Shown one piece after another: positions 18,066 to 27,483 of a DNA stretch of 64,000 nucleotides. Source of the stretch: Acidobacteriota bacterium (GTDB lineage Bacteria > Acidobacteriota > Thermoanaerobaculia > Multivoradales > Multivoraceae). Below the pieces are notes generated by a model, which had not been told where the DNA came from, made no database searches, and saw nothing but the letters and a program-made list of their open reading frames with translations. Where the stretch lies: positions 2,261,778 through 2,325,777 of the forward strand of contig JAPOWR010000001.1 in NCBI GenBank assembly GCA_026707545.1, read 5' to 3'. Positions within the stretch are counted from its first letter, which is position 1. The number at the start of each line of letters is the position of its first letter. Both the position numbers and the translations under genes were made by a program.

Positions 18066-20357
18066 CTAGCTCAGCGCCCTCCACACCTGGGCGACGGCGA
18101 AGCAGAGCACGAAGCCCATGGCGACGGGCAGGAGGGCCGAGACGGCCGTCCAGCGGACGCTGCGCGTCTCCTTCCAGATCGTGTACAAGGTGGTCGAGCA
18201 CGGGTTGTGCACGAGCGAGAAGAGCATCAGGCAGACGGCGGTGAGCAGGGTGAAGCCGCCCGCTTCGAGCACGGCCGCGGTCGCCGTCTGCGAGTCGAGC
18301 TCGAACATCACGCCGGCGCCGGCGCCGACTCCCGGCACGCCGGCCACCAGCACCGTCAGCATCAGGATGGTCGGGATCACGATCTCGTTCGCAGGCACCG
18401 CGATGATGTAGGCGACGAGGATGATCCCGGACAGGCCGAGCACGAAACCGAACGGATCCAGGGCGTCGATCAGCCACACGGCCAGGGACCCGTCGCCTGC
18501 CCGGATGTTGCTGAGCAGCCAGATGACCGCCCCGGCCGGAGCCGCGAAGATGACCGCGCGCCAGAGCACGATCAGCGTGCGGTCGATGATCGAGGTGTAG
18601 ATCGTCTGTAGCACCCGCGGCGGTCGGTACGGCGGCAGCTCCAGTGAGAACGCCGACGCCTCGCCGCGAAGCACGGTGCGCGACAGGAACCAGGACACCG
18701 CGAAGGTCAGGATCACGCCGAGCACCGCGACGGCAACCACCGATAGCGCTGAAACGGCGCCCGCGACGTGCGCCGGCACCAGTCCGCCGATGAAGATCGA
18801 GGCGATCAGGATCTGGGTCGGCCAGCGTCCGTTGCAGAGCGCGAAGTTGTTCGTGATGATCGCGATCAGGCGCTCGCGCGGGCTATCGATGATGCGGGTG
18901 GAGACCACGGCCGCCGCGTTGCAACCCCAGCCCATCGCCATCGTCAGCGCCTGCTTGCCGTGAGCGCCGACGCGGTGGAACATGCGGTCGAGGTTGAACG
19001 CCACCCGCGGCAGGTAGCCGAAGTCCTCCAGCAGCGTGAACAGCGGGAAGAAGATCGCCATCGGCGGCAGCATCACGCTGACCACCCACGCAGTGGCGAG
19101 ATAGACGCCGTCGATCAGGAGCCCGTCGAGCCACCAGACGAGGCCGAAGGCGGCGGCCACATCCTTCAGCAGAGGATGCACGGTGTCGATCAGGAGCGAC
19201 GCGAGCAGCGACGACGGCACGTTGGCGCCCGCGATCGTCAGCCAGAAGACGACCGTCAACATGAGCAGCATGAGCGGGAAACCGAACACGCGGCTGGTGA
19301 CCAGGCGGTCGAGCCGGGCGTCGAAGTCGAAACGGCGGCGCTCCCCGTCGTGCGAAACGGCGCGGTCGGCGATGCGCGCGGCCTCGGCGTAGACCGCCTC
19401 GGTCAACGCCTGGTGGAAGTTCCGGCCCACCCGCCAGCGCAATTGGCCGGCCAGCTCCAGCACGGCCGCGCGGCGGCCCGGCTCGGGCGCGATGGCGGGT
19501 TCCGCCAACTCGGCGGCCGCGACGCGGGTCGCCTCTGGTTCGGCGACCGCAGGGACGCCGCCATCCTCGCGCACGCCCAGATCGACCAGTTCGGCCAAGG
19601 AACCGCTCTCCACCGCGGCGGCCAGGGTGCGGTCGCCGTCGAGTAGCCGGAGCGCAACCCACTGCGGATTCGGCAAGATCGGGAACGCGTCCTGAATCGC
19701 TCCGGACAACCGGCGGGTCGCCTCGCTCAGCGCCGGCGACCGGCCGCCCACACGCCGCGGACGGCAACGATAGGAACCCGTGGCCACCTCCGCGACGACC
19801 CGGTTCAGCTCGTCCAGCCCCTCGCCTGAACGAGCCGCCGTCGCCACGACCGGCACGCCGAGATCCCGCGCCAGACGCCGCGGATCGATGCTTAGCCCCT
19901 TGCGACGCGCCTCGTCCATCAGATTGAGGCAGACGACGGCCCGGTCCGTGATCTCCAGCACCTGCAGCGCCAGATTCAGGTTTCGCTCCAGCCGGGTCGC
20001 ATCGACGACGATCACGGTCACGTCCGGGCGTCCGAAGAGGATGAAGTCCCGCGCCGTCTCCTCGTCGAGGCTGGACGAGAGCAGCGAGTAGGTTCCCGGG
20101 AGATCGACCAGCTTGTAGCGGTCGCCGCCGTACTCGAAACCGCCCTCGGCGCGGGTCACCGTCTTGCCGGGCCAATTGCCCGTGTGCTGGCGCAGGCCGG
20201 TGAGCGCGTTGAACACCGTGCTCTTGCCGGTGTTCGGGTTGCCGGCCAGTGCCACGACGTAGTCCCAGTTGCTCATGTCGACACCCAGCCGGACCAGGTT
20301 GCCGAGGTGATGCGCGGGGCAGTTGGCGCAGTCGTGTGCGAGTGCCGGTTGCGTCAT
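18066..20357 (-). CDS. feoB: ferrous iron transporter FeoB
   Basis: The protein has 763 residues. The N-terminal G-domain shows G1 GNPNTGKST at 39-47, GKTVTRAEG (G2 region), G3 DLPGT at 85-89 and G4 NLMD at 145-148. The membrane part contains the family motifs GWGCNAAAV and [14 protein letters not shown] and about ten hydrophobic segments, so the transporter is complete and moves Fe(II) inward across the inner membrane. A 30-residue N-terminal extension before the G-domain carries Cys10-x2-Cys13 and nearby histidines, which may sense or bind metal. Its ATG overlaps the stop of the DtxR-FeoA regulator gene, so the two are translationally coupled and no separate feoA is needed. Confidence 0.97.
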   Translation of the reverse strand: MTQPALAHDCANCPAHHLGNLVRLGVDMSNWDYVVALAGNPNTGKSTVFNALTGLRQHTGNWPGKTVTRAEGGFEYGGDRYKLVDLPGTYSLLSSSLDEETARDFILFGRPDVTVIVVDATRLERNLNLALQVLEITDRAVVCLNLMDEARRKGLSIDPRRLARDLGVPVVATAARSGEGLDELNRVVAEVATGSYRCRPRRVGGRSPALSEATRRLSGAIQDAFPILPNPQWVALRLLDGDRTLAAAVESGSLAELVDLGVREDGGVPAVAEPEATRVAAAELAEPAIAPEPGRRAAVLELAGQLRWRVGRNFHQALTEAVYAEAARIADRAVSHDGERRRFDFDARLDRLVTSRVFGFPLMLLMLTVVFWLTIAGANVPSSLLASLLIDTVHPLLKDVAAAFGLVWWLDGLLIDGVYLATAWVVSVMLPPMAIFFPLFTLLEDFGYLPRVAFNLDRMFHRVGAHGKQALTMAMGWGCNAAAVVSTRIIDSPRERLIAIITNNFALCNGRWPTQILIASIFIGGLVPAHVAGAVSALSVVAVAVLGVILTFAVSWFLSRTVLRGEASAFSLELPPYRPPRVLQTIYTSIIDRTLIVLWRAVIFAAPAGAVIWLLSNIRAGDGSLAVWLIDALDPFGFVLGLSGIILVAYIIAVPANEIVIPTILMLTVLVAGVPGVGAGAGVMFELDSQTATAAVLEAGGFTLLTAVCLMLFSLVHNPCSTTLYTIWKETRSVRWTAVSALLPVAMGFVLCFAVAQVWRALS

Positions 20358-21400
20358 GCCGAGGCCTGCTGAGGCAACTCCTGAACCTGGATCTGATCCG
20401 CCTGCGAGCGCCGCAGCGCGATCACGGCCCCACGCACCCGGTAGGCGATCGGATCACCCGACGGGCTGGCCATCTTCGCTTCCACCAGGGTGCCCGGAAG
20501 CAAACCCAGATCGAGCAGCCGGCGGCGCTCCATCCCGCGGCAGAAGCGCGAGAAGCCGACCACGAGAGCCTGCTCGCCGACGGCCAGGGCCGACAGCGAT
20601 CCCGTGGCCTCGGAGAACACGCCAGCGCCGTCGCGCGCTTCGTCCGCGACCGGTACGGCGAAGATGTTCGCCGCGATGACCGGCGCCAGCACGACCTCGT
20701 CCAGGTCGGCTTCGAAGCAGATGCGCTCGGGCGCCACGGACGCGATGCGGAGTTTCATGCCAGGATGGACACCCTCGGCCACCAACTGCGCATAGACCGC
20801 GGCGGGCTCGTCCTCGACATGGACGACTTCGACCTCATCGCCGGCCTCGAAGTCCGTCAGGGCGCGCCCGGCTCGCGGCGGCAGATCGCCTTCCTCCGTC
20901 GGGATCGGGTCCCCGTGCGGGTCGAACGGCGGATGGCCAAGCCGCACCGAGAGTTCCGCCGCCTGTTCGGGGGAGGTCCGGTGCTCCCGGCGCTCGGCCT
21001 CGGGGTGCCAACGCTCCGGTTCCAGGCCGGTCTCGTCGGCGAGGTAGCGCTCCCACAGCCGGTGAATCCGGATCACGCGTAGCGCCTCGCTGCGTCCGTC
21101 GGCGGTCAGCCGGAATCCGCCCTCCGCCGAGACGATCAACCCCAGCATCTCCATGCGGGCGAGGAGTTCCGTGCTCCGCCGGCCCCCGAGGCGCAGGACG
21201 CCGACCAGGCTCTGGTGGGTCGCCTGACGCCCCTGGTACTCGCAGTCGAAGAGGTGCTTGAGCGCGTCCTCGGTGCGGGTCCGGTGCAGGGCACGCCAGC
21301 CGGAGCGCCAGCGCCACAGCCAGCCCCGATCCGGCCATGCCACGAGGACGGCCAGACCAGCAACGACCGCGAGAATAACGAGGGCGAGAAGAGGGTTCAT
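20354..21400 (-). CDS. membrane-anchored DtxR-type regulator fused to FeoA domains
   Basis: The 348-residue protein starts with a hydrophobic helix at 3-22 and a Trp/Arg-rich stretch, then a DtxR-like winged helix at about 40-110 ([34 protein letters not shown]), a dimerisation-like region ([16 protein letters not shown]), and two SH3-like FeoA domains at about 180-255 and 265-345. The second has the typical FeoA line [19 protein letters not shown]. DtxR proteins repress iron or manganese uptake with the metal as corepressor. FeoA normally acts on FeoB, so this protein may both regulate transcription and contact FeoB at the membrane. It is upstream of and overlaps feoB, and a palindrome at 21456-21469 lies in the promoter. 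Confidence 0.85.
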   Translation of the reverse strand: MNPLLALVILAVVAGLAVLVAWPDRGWLWRWRSGWRALHRTRTEDALKHLFDCEYQGRQATHQSLVGVLRLGGRRSTELLARMEMLGLIVSAEGGFRLTADGRSEALRVIRIHRLWERYLADETGLEPERWHPEAERREHRTSPEQAAELSVRLGHPPFDPHGDPIPTEEGDLPPRAGRALTDFEAGDEVEVVHVEDEPAAVYAQLVAEGVHPGMKLRIASVAPERICFEADLDEVVLAPVIAANIFAVPVADEARDGAGVFSEATGSLSALAVGEQALVVGFSRFCRGMERRRLLDLGLLPGTLVEAKMASPSGDPIAYRVRGAVIALRRSQADQIQVQELPQQASA

Positions 21401-21455
21401 GTTCTCGTGGCGGGCGTCTCGTCAACGAGGAAATTCGCTGGTGCGAATCAGAAGT

Positions 21456-21469
21456 TTAGTCTACACTAA
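21456..21469. promoter_or_regulatory. candidate metalloregulator operator between divergent promoters
   Basis: TTAGT-N4-ACTAA is an AT-rich 5-bp inverted repeat in an otherwise GC-rich gap. It overlaps TACACT (21462-21467, plus) and TAGACT (21463-21458, minus), which look like divergent -10 boxes for the metal permease and the regulator-feoB pair. TTAG..CTAA resembles DtxR-family sites in a general way. Confidence 0.45.
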
Positions 21470-21511
21470 TTCTCGGAACCCGACCGCGGGAGCGGTCCGC
21501 GACGATGACGA

Positions 21512-21517
21512 TAGAGT
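21512..21517 (+). promoter_or_regulatory. second candidate -10 box for the metal permease
   Basis: TAGAGT ends 9 nt before the ATG at 21527 and there is no Shine-Dalgarno sequence. It would give a leaderless mRNA independent of the operator-overlapping TACACT upstream. The two options are not distinguishable from sequence alone. Confidence 0.25.
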
Positions 21518-21526
21518 GACTCAGCA

Positions 21527-22795
21527 ATGACGGCCTTCATGCAGTCGACCTGGAGTGTGCTCGCGGAGCTCGCACCCTGGCTGCTGGTCGGCGCCCTGCT
21601 CGCCGCGCTGCTGCACGTCCTGCTGCCCCGCAACCTGATCCGACGCCAGCTCAGCGGCTACGGCGGCGCGGTCAAGGCCGTGGCCCTGGGCGTACCGCTG
21701 CCGCTCTGCTCCTGCGGCGTGATCCCGGCCGGCATCGGCCTCAAGCGCACCGGCGCCAGCAACGGCTCGGCGATGGGCTTTCTGATCAGCACGCCGCAAA
21801 CCGGTGTCGACTCGATCCTGGTCAGTGCGACCTTCCTCGGCTGGCCCTTTGCCCTGTTCAAGGTCGCGGCGGCGGCGGTGACCGGCATCGCCGGCGGCTG
21901 GTGGGTCGAGGCGATGAAGGACGACGGCGCTCCGGTCGAGGACGAAGCTCCGGCTGAGGAAGCCGGCGCCGAGTCGGGCGGCGGCCACCGAATCGGCGGG
22001 ACGGTCGTTCCGAAGATCCGCGAGATGATCGATCACGGCGGCGAACTCCTGCAGAGCATCTGGCGCTGGGTCGCCGTCGGCATCCTCGTGTCCGCCGCGA
22101 TCGAGGTCCTGCTACCCCAGCAGGCCTGGCTCGACCTGGCCGCCCTCGGAACGTTCGGCGCGGCCGCGGCGGCGCTCGTCATCTCCCTGCCCCTCTACGT
22201 CTGCGCCACGGCCTCCGTGCCGATCGCGGCCGCCCTGGTCGCCAACGGGCTGCCCCTCGGCGCCGCCCTCGTGTTCCTGATGGCCGGCCCCGCGACCAAC
22301 GTCGCCACCGTGGGAGCGGTCTACCGCGGCTTCGGCCGCAAGGTCACCGCGGTCTATCTGGCCACGGTCATCGTTGGCAGCCTCGCCTTCGCCGTGCTGT
22401 TCGAGACGCTGATCGGCGGCGGCGCGCTCCAGGCGGGGCCCGCACACGTACACGGCGTGCCCTGGTGGGCCGCCACGTCAGCGATCCTGCTGGTGCTGAT
22501 GTTCGGCTGGTTCGGCCTGCAGGAGTTCCGGCGCTGGCGGCGCAACGTGAGAGCGGACCGGTGGTCGACCGAGCAGGTGGCGGCCGGCGAGCCGGGAGGC
22601 AGGGCGGTGGAAATCGCGGTGACCGGCATGACCTGCGGCAACTGCGCGGATGCGGTCGAAACCGCTCTGCTGGCCGCGCCGGGGGTCCAGGCAGCGCGTG
22701 TCGACCTGACCGGCGGCACCGCCACGGTCTGGGGCGCGGCCGCCGCCGCGACGCTGCGCGAGGCCGTCCAGGACGCGGGCTTCGGAACTCCCTGA
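21527..22795 (+). CDS. SO_0444-type Cu/Zn efflux permease with C-terminal HMA domain
   Basis: The protein has 422 residues. It is an eight-to-ten-helix permease of the PF03773 (DUF318) family, with the signature PLPLCSCGVIP (Cys61 and Cys63) followed by SNGSAMGFLISTPQTGVDS; a matching second half contains PLYVCATASVPIAAAL. The C-terminal 60 residues form a heavy-metal-associated domain with GMTCGNC at 367-373. This layout matches the SO_0444-type permeases annotated as copper/zinc exporters; the ArsP branch handles organoarsenicals and lacks the HMA domain. It would export metal from the cytoplasm. It diverges from the DtxR-FeoA/feoB pair across a shared operator, so import and export are probably co-controlled. 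Confidence 0.88.
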   Translation: MTAFMQSTWSVLAELAPWLLVGALLAALLHVLLPRNLIRRQLSGYGGAVKAVALGVPLPLCSCGVIPAGIGLKRTGASNGSAMGFLISTPQTGVDSILVSATFLGWPFALFKVAAAAVTGIAGGWWVEAMKDDGAPVEDEAPAEEAGAESGGGHRIGGTVVPKIREMIDHGGELLQSIWRWVAVGILVSAAIEVLLPQQAWLDLAALGTFGAAAAALVISLPLYVCATASVPIAAALVANGLPLGAALVFLMAGPATNVATVGAVYRGFGRKVTAVYLATVIVGSLAFAVLFETLIGGGALQAGPAHVHGVPWWAATSAILLVLMFGWFGLQEFRRWRRNVRADRWSTEQVAAGEPGGRAVEIAVTGMTCGNCADAVETALLAAPGVQAARVDLTGGTATVWGAAAAATLREAVQDAGFGTP

Positions 22796-22867
22796 GTCAT
22801 CCGGCCCGTCCGAGCTTTCCTCCGGTTTGCACGCGACGCCTCCCGGACATAACCTTCGCGCGCGGAC

Positions 22868-23995
22868 ATGAGAGCCGGAGTCGTACGCGAAACGCATCCG
22901 GGAGAGCGCCGGGTCGCCCTGGTCCCCGAGAGCGTCGCACGAATTCAAGCCAAGGGCGTCGACTTCCTGATTGAAGCGGGCGCCGGCGCCCGGGCCGGCT
23001 TCAGCGACGACGCGTACCGCGAAGCCGGCGCCGAGATCGCCGCGACGGCCGGCGAGGTTCTGGCCGCGGCCGATCTCGTGGTCCGCGTCCAGGCGCCGGA
23101 TGCAACAGAGATCGACGCGTCGAAGGCGGGCGCGGCGGTCGTCGGCCTGCTCTTCCCGCTGACCGCCGCAGCCATGGTGCGACAGCTCCGTTCCGCCCGG
23201 CTCACCGCGATCGCCCTCGACCGGATTCCCCGCGTCACCCTCGCGCAGTCGATGGACGTCCTGAGTTCCCAGAGCACCGTAGCCGGCTACCGGGCCGCCG
23301 TGCTGGCGGCCTACCGCCTGCCACAGTTCTTCCCGCTGTTGATGACCGCGGCCGGGCGCATCGACCCGGCCCGGGTCCTGGTCCTCGGGGCCGGCGTCGC
23401 CGGACTACAGGCGATCGCCACCGCCCATCGGCTGGGCGCCGTGGTCGAGGCCTACGACGTTCGCGCCGTGGTCAAGGAGCAGGTCGAGAGCCTGGGGGCC
23501 TCCTTCGTCGAGGTGCCGGCGATCGAGGACGCCGAGACCGAGGGCGGCTACGCCCGGGAGGTCTCCGAGGAAAGCCAGCGGCGAGCCAACGAAGTGATCG
23601 CCGAGCGCCTGCGCTCGACCGACGCCTGCATCACGACGGCGTTGATTCCGGGTCGCCCGGCGCCCAGGCTGATCACGGCCGAAATGGTCGAGGGCATGCC
23701 GCACGGCTCGCTGATCGTCGACCTGGCGGCCGAGCAGGGCGGCAACTGCGAGCTGACGCAGCCGGGCGAAGAGGTCAACGTGAACGGCGTCACGATCCTG
23801 GGCCCGCTCAACCTGGCCAGCGACCTCGCCGCCGACGCCAGCCGCATGTTCTCGCGCAACACCGAAAAGCTCGTGCTCTACCTGCTCGTCGACGGCGAGT
23901 TGAGCTTCGACTTCGAAAACGAGATCGTCAAGGGTTGCGTGGTAACCCACGACGGCGAGATCGTCGACAAACAGGTCGCCGAAGCACTGGCCTGA
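22868..23995 (+). CDS. pntAA: NAD(P) transhydrogenase subunit alpha part 1
   Basis: This 375-residue cytoplasmic subunit matches the NAD(H)-binding domain I of proton-translocating transhydrogenase. The N-terminal VRETHPGERRVALVPE motif and the SAQSMDVLSSQ-like SLAQ motif (TLAQSMDVLSSQSTVAG here) are typical. VLVLGAGVAGLQAIATAHRLGAVVEAYD near residues 173-200 is the Rossmann fold, and VEVPAIEDAETEGGYAREVSEE follows. The complex couples hydride transfer between NADH and NADP+ to proton entry, making NADPH. The split of alpha into two proteins is common in non-enterobacterial lineages. It heads a three-gene operon with pntAB and pntB. Confidence 0.95.
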   Translation: MRAGVVRETHPGERRVALVPESVARIQAKGVDFLIEAGAGARAGFSDDAYREAGAEIAATAGEVLAAADLVVRVQAPDATEIDASKAGAAVVGLLFPLTAAAMVRQLRSARLTAIALDRIPRVTLAQSMDVLSSQSTVAGYRAAVLAAYRLPQFFPLLMTAAGRIDPARVLVLGAGVAGLQAIATAHRLGAVVEAYDVRAVVKEQVESLGASFVEVPAIEDAETEGGYAREVSEESQRRANEVIAERLRSTDACITTALIPGRPAPRLITAEMVEGMPHGSLIVDLAAEQGGNCELTQPGEEVNVNGVTILGPLNLASDLAADASRMFSRNTEKLVLYLLVDGELSFDFENEIVKGCVVTHDGEIVDKQVAEALA

Positions 23996-24038
23996 CCGCA
24001 ACGGCAGGCCCGAACCCGCGCAAGGAGGAGCAACCGAA

Positions 24039-24347
24039 ATGCTCGAGATCTTCCTTGGGCTGTACATCTTCATGCTCGCGGCCTTCGTCGGCTACGGCGT
24101 GATCAAGGGTGTACCCGCCCTGCTCCACACCCCGCTGATGGCGTTCACGAACGCGATCTCCGGCATCTCCCTGGTCGGCTCCCTCGTCGCCGCCGGCGCT
24201 CACTACAACAACGTGAGCACCGTGCTCGGCGCGATCGCCGTGCTGTGCGCGACGATCAACGTCGTCGGCGGCTTCTGGATCACGGACCGCATGCTGCGGA
24301 TGTTCAAGAAGCAGGACCCGAAGGCTGACGCGGCCGGAGACGCCTGA
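24039..24347 (+). CDS. pntAB: NAD(P) transhydrogenase subunit alpha part 2
   Basis: This 102-residue membrane subunit supplies the short helical half of domain II. It has three or four hydrophobic helices (LEIFLGLYIFMLAAFVGYGV, then a conserved TPLMAFTNAISGISLVGSL, then a helix ending in the typical INVVGGFWITDRMLRMF). AAGGAGGAG-like sequence lies just upstream of the ATG, a good ribosome binding site. It lies between pntAA and pntB, 43 bp after the first and 2 bp before the second, so the three genes are one operon and one complex. Confidence 0.96.
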   Translation: MLEIFLGLYIFMLAAFVGYGVIKGVPALLHTPLMAFTNAISGISLVGSLVAAGAHYNNVSTVLGAIAVLCATINVVGGFWITDRMLRMFKKQDPKADAAGDA

Positions 24348-24349
24348 TC

Positions 24350-25762
24350 GTGGTCGACCAGGTCGAGACGCTCTATCTGATCGCGTCGTTCCTGTTCATC
24401 CTCGGGCTGCGGGGCCTGACCGCGGCCCATACCGCCCGCCGGGGGCTGATCCTCGCCGAACTCGGCATGGTGTTCGCCATCTGGGGCACCGTGATCCACC
24501 CGGACATCATGGCCCACCTCGAGATCGCCGGCTTCTTCCAGACATACAAGTGGATCCTGCTGACCTTCTTCATCGGCAGCGCCATCGGCATCGCGATTTC
24601 GGCGCTCATCCCGATGACCCGGATGCCCGAGCGGATCGCCCTCTCCCACGCCTTCGGCGGACTCGCCGCGGCGCTCGTCGGCGTCTCGGAGTACTACCGC
24701 GAGCAGGTCATCGCCGGGCACATGGACCACACGACGATGGCCGCGATCGGCTTTGAGGTGCTGTTCGGGGGTCTGACCTTCACCGGCTCGCTGATGGCCT
24801 TCGGCAAGCTCTCCGGACTCATCCCCGGCCGCAACATCACCTGGCCGCTGCAGAACCAGAGCAACATCCTGATGTTCGGGGGCACGTTCGTGCTCCTCGT
24901 CCTGGTCACGATCGATCCGTCGAACCAGGTCCTGTTCTACGCCATGGCCGCGATGCCCCTGCTACTCGGCATCCTGTTCGTGGCGCCGATCGGCGGCGCC
25001 GACATGCCGGTCGTCATCACCCTGCTCAACTCCTACGCCGGCCTCGCCGCCTCGGCTACCGGATTCGCGCTGGACAACAACGTCCTGATCATCGCCGGCG
25101 CCATCGACGGCGCCTCGGGCTTCATCCTTTCCGTCGTGATGAGCAAGGCAATGAACCGTTCGTTCCGCAACGTCCTGTTCGGCGCCTTCGGCAAAGTCGA
25201 CGAGGAAGACGCCGCGATGGCCGCCGCTGGTGGCGAACGCGTCCAGGAGGCCTCCGTCGGCGACGCCGCCATGCTCCTCTCCGGCGCCGGTTCCGTCATC
25301 GTCTGCCCCGGCTACGGCATGGCGGTGGCCCAGGCCCAGCACGTCGTCGGCGAGCTCGCCGAGATCCTCGAAGCGAACGGCACGCAGGTCCGCTACGCGA
25401 TTCACCCCGTCGCCGGCCGCATGCCCGGCCACATGAACGTGCTCCTCGCCGAAGCGAAGATCCCCTACACCTCGCTGATGGAACTCGAGGAGATCAACGA
25501 GGACTTCAAGAACACCGACGTCGCCCTCGTCGTCGGCGCCAACGACGTCGTCAACCCCGCCGCCAAGCACAACCCGGCGAGTTCGATCTATGGCATGCCG
25601 GTGCTCAACGCCGACCTCGCCCGTTCCTGCATCGTGCTGAAGCGCTCCATGAGGCCGGGCTTCGCCGGCATCGAGAACGAACTGTTCTTCGCGCCCAACA
25701 CCGTGCTGACGTTCGGGGACGCGAAGGACACGCTGACGAAGGTAGTTGAGGCGTTGTCGTAA
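24350..25762 (+). CDS. pntB: NAD(P) transhydrogenase subunit beta
   Basis: This 470-residue protein starts at GTG 24350, two bases after the pntAB stop. Residues 1-260 hold about eight to nine transmembrane helices (domain II), including the typical LSHAFGGLAAALVG and MPVVITLLNSYAGLAASATG. Residues 290-470 form the NADP(H)-binding domain III with VIVCPGYGMAVAQAQH, HPVAGRMPGHMNVLLAEA, VGANDVVNPAA and the end motif FGDAKDTLTKVVEAL. All expected segments are present and the length is normal. Together with pntAA and pntAB it makes a complete proton-pumping transhydrogenase of the inner membrane. Confidence 0.97.
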   Translation: MVDQVETLYLIASFLFILGLRGLTAAHTARRGLILAELGMVFAIWGTVIHPDIMAHLEIAGFFQTYKWILLTFFIGSAIGIAISALIPMTRMPERIALSHAFGGLAAALVGVSEYYREQVIAGHMDHTTMAAIGFEVLFGGLTFTGSLMAFGKLSGLIPGRNITWPLQNQSNILMFGGTFVLLVLVTIDPSNQVLFYAMAAMPLLLGILFVAPIGGADMPVVITLLNSYAGLAASATGFALDNNVLIIAGAIDGASGFILSVVMSKAMNRSFRNVLFGAFGKVDEEDAAMAAAGGERVQEASVGDAAMLLSGAGSVIVCPGYGMAVAQAQHVVGELAEILEANGTQVRYAIHPVAGRMPGHMNVLLAEAKIPYTSLMELEEINEDFKNTDVALVVGANDVVNPAAKHNPASSIYGMPVLNADLARSCIVLKRSMRPGFAGIENELFFAPNTVLTFGDAKDTLTKVVEALS

Positions 25763-25839
25763 CCCTGTCCTCCTGGTTCAGGGACACCCACGCCACCCGG
25801 AAACCAGCACTACCGTGATCCCTACGGAGACGTGGCCCC

Positions 25840-26580
25840 TTATCGCTTGCTCGCCGCCAGTTCCGCTTTGAGACCCGCGATCTCCCGCCGGGCCTCCTCC
25901 AACTGAGCGGAGCGCTCGAATGCCTCCTCGCAGGTCGGCAGATACGCGTCGCTGTCGGCGTCGAAGAACCGAAGCTCGTCGCGTTCGAGCCGAAGTTCGA
26001 GGCCCAGGTCGCTACGGTAGCGGAGGCGGCCGTCCAACTCGGTGACGGCCTTGATCGGCCGATACCGGCCGTCGATCAGCCGCGAACCCTTGAGCGCCGG
26101 GTCCAGGTAGTCACCCGTCGGGTCGTACTGCCAGTACTCGCCGACGCCGAGTTCACGGTACAGCCGGCGTTTGCGGCCCTCGTCAACCGCCTGGGTTGCC
26201 TTCGACGTGATCTCCAGCACGAAGTCGGGCGTTCTACCGCCCTCCGCCCACACCAGCCAGTTGTCCCTCGGCGGTAGCTTCGGCGAGCCCAGAACGACGA
26301 AGACGTCGGGCGCTACGGTTCGTTTCGGGTCGCCCTCGACGTAGTAGAGCAGCATGTCCACGCCGACGTACACGTCCGGGCGATCCCGGAAGTGCCACCC
26401 AAGCGCCTGACGCGCATCCATCGTGGCCATGGCGTGACGTTCGGTCTCAGCCATGGGGATGCCGTCCGAGCACGGGTACTCAACTGCAGCGAGGGCGATC
26501 TGGCTCTTCGTTTGAACCATCGGGGTGGACCTTTCGAGTCGCGTAGCGAGGGTGTGGGAATCTCGACGACCGCGACTCAC
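25840..26580 (-). CDS. Uma2-family (DUF820) nuclease-like protein
   Basis: The protein has 246 residues and the Uma2/DUF820 pattern of the PD-(D/E)xK fold: a start with YPCSDGIPMAET, VAPDVFVVLG, then PDFVLEITSKAT with catalytic-like Asp, Glu and Lys. A charged coiled tail (QLEEARREIAGLKAELAASK) closes the protein, as in many family members. The biological role of these proteins is unknown; they are abundant and mobile in cyanobacteria and other large-genome bacteria. The GTG start at 26580 is supported by AGGAGGTG 5 nt upstream; a later ATG at 26520 would give the more common family N-terminus but has only a weak site. It neighbours a toxin-antitoxin pair. Confidence 0.85.
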   Translation of the reverse strand: MSRGRRDSHTLATRLERSTPMVQTKSQIALAAVEYPCSDGIPMAETERHAMATMDARQALGWHFRDRPDVYVGVDMLLYYVEGDPKRTVAPDVFVVLGSPKLPPRDNWLVWAEGGRTPDFVLEITSKATQAVDEGRKRRLYRELGVGEYWQYDPTGDYLDPALKGSRLIDGRYRPIKAVTELDGRLRYRSDLGLELRLERDELRFFDADSDAYLPTCEEAFERSAQLEEARREIAGLKAELAASKR

Positions 26581-26585
26581 GGTAA

Positions 26586-26593
26586 CACCTCCT
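26586..26593 (-). promoter_or_regulatory. perfect Shine-Dalgarno AGGAGGTG for the Uma2 gene
   Basis: Read on the minus strand, AGGAGGTG is followed by a 5-nt spacer and GTG at 26580. It is one of the strongest ribosome binding sites in the window, which otherwise has many genes without one, and it decides the start codon. Confidence 0.7.
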
Positions 26594-26642
26594 CAGACAT
26601 AGACGGATTCGGGAGGAGATTCCGAGCGCGTAGCCCTCGGTC

Positions 26643-27074
26643 CTACCCGAGCCGCGGGTCGAGACGGAACCGGCGAAGCACACCAGGCTTCACACGGTCG
26701 TATTGCGGATGCAGCGGGTTGATGACGACGTTCTTCTCAAGCGGGTTGACGACGCTCGGTACGGCGATCGCCAGGTGGCGGCTCAGGGCGGACGCCCCCA
26801 GGCTCTGGCTGTCCGGATCCGCCCGTTCGACCTCGAGATGGGCGATCGAGTCGTCCGGTAGCGTCAGATCCACGATCCGGTAGGCGGGATGGTCCACACC
26901 GAAGGGCAGGCCGACCAGAATCTCGAGCACTGCCAACGACGAGGTTTCGCTGCAGTAGACGGCCCGCACTCCAGGCGGACTCCACCTGCCGCCACGGCGC
27001 AGAGCACCTTCGCCGCTAAGGATCGTGGCCACGTCCGGCGCCCACTGCGTCCGGGCAAGCCGCCAGACCTTCAC
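26643..27074 (-). CDS. RES-domain toxin (NAD+-degrading type)
   Basis: This 143-residue protein matches the RES family: KVWRLAR at the start, GGRW at 28-31, AVYCSE at 38-43, LAVLE near 47-51, and the C-terminal PSVVNPLEKNVVINPLHP with Ser107. Arg, Glu and Ser are the conserved residues that name the family. Characterised RES toxins (for example MbcT) degrade NAD+ and stop growth, and are held in check by a Xre-type antitoxin. The gene lies 7 bp downstream of its probable antitoxin gene on the same strand, the usual order for this type II system. Confidence 0.9.
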   Translation of the reverse strand: MKVWRLARTQWAPDVATILSGEGALRRGGRWSPPGVRAVYCSETSSLAVLEILVGLPFGVDHPAYRIVDLTLPDDSIAHLEVERADPDSQSLGASALSRHLAIAVPSVVNPLEKNVVINPLHPQYDRVKPGVLRRFRLDPRLG

Positions 27075-27081
27075 GCGAGGC

Positions 27082-27483
27082 TCACAGGGGAATGCCGTGC
27101 GCGAGACGGTGGAGGAGGGTCAGAACCTCCTCCGCGCCCACTTCGGTGTCGGAATGCTCAAGAGGCGTTTCGCCGCCCAGTGCGGGATTGCTGTGCTTCA
27201 GCCAGTGGACGGCGCTCTCGTGGTTGTAGTCGAAGAACTCGAGCGCAGCGTTGTACACCCGGGCCAGCCGCGCCGCCCGGTCGCTTTCGTGGCGGGTGAG
27301 ACGCCCCTGCTTGAGCCGGCGGAGCATCGTCTGGCGAGGAATCCCGACGATTGCCACGAGCTCCAGATCGGAGATCGATAGCAGCCGCTTCAGGTCGGCA
27401 AGGATGTGCGCGGAAGCGCCGCCCCGGATCTGCTTGAGATCCGGAACGCTCAGTGGCTCTGCTTGTGCCGCTCTTGTCTCCAT
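27082..27483 (-). CDS. Xre/MbcA/ParS-type antitoxin (DUF2384)
   Basis: This 133-residue protein has an N-terminal helix-turn-helix region (ISDLELVAIVGIPRQTMLRRLKQGRLTRHESD, given here by its pieces at about residues 37-68) and the C-terminal DUF2384 toxin-binding domain with RLARVYNAALEFFD, AVHWLKHSNPALGG and TPLEHSDTEVGAEEV. It should neutralise the RES toxin and repress its own operon. The start codon at 27483 lies inside a perfect 10-bp inverted repeat, which fits DNA binding at its own promoter. No Shine-Dalgarno sequence is present, so the mRNA may be leaderless. Confidence 0.9.
   Translation of the reverse strand: METRAAQAEPLSVPDLKQIRGGASAHILADLKRLLSISDLELVAIVGIPRQTMLRRLKQGRLTRHESDRAARLARVYNAALEFFDYNHESAVHWLKHSNPALGGETPLEHSDTEVGAEEVLTLLHRLAHGIPL

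Noticed and set aside
25763..25839. Possible hairpin terminator after pntB (CCCTG...CAGGG)
   Set aside because: Only a 5-bp stem with a 10-nt loop and no T-run; too weak to call.
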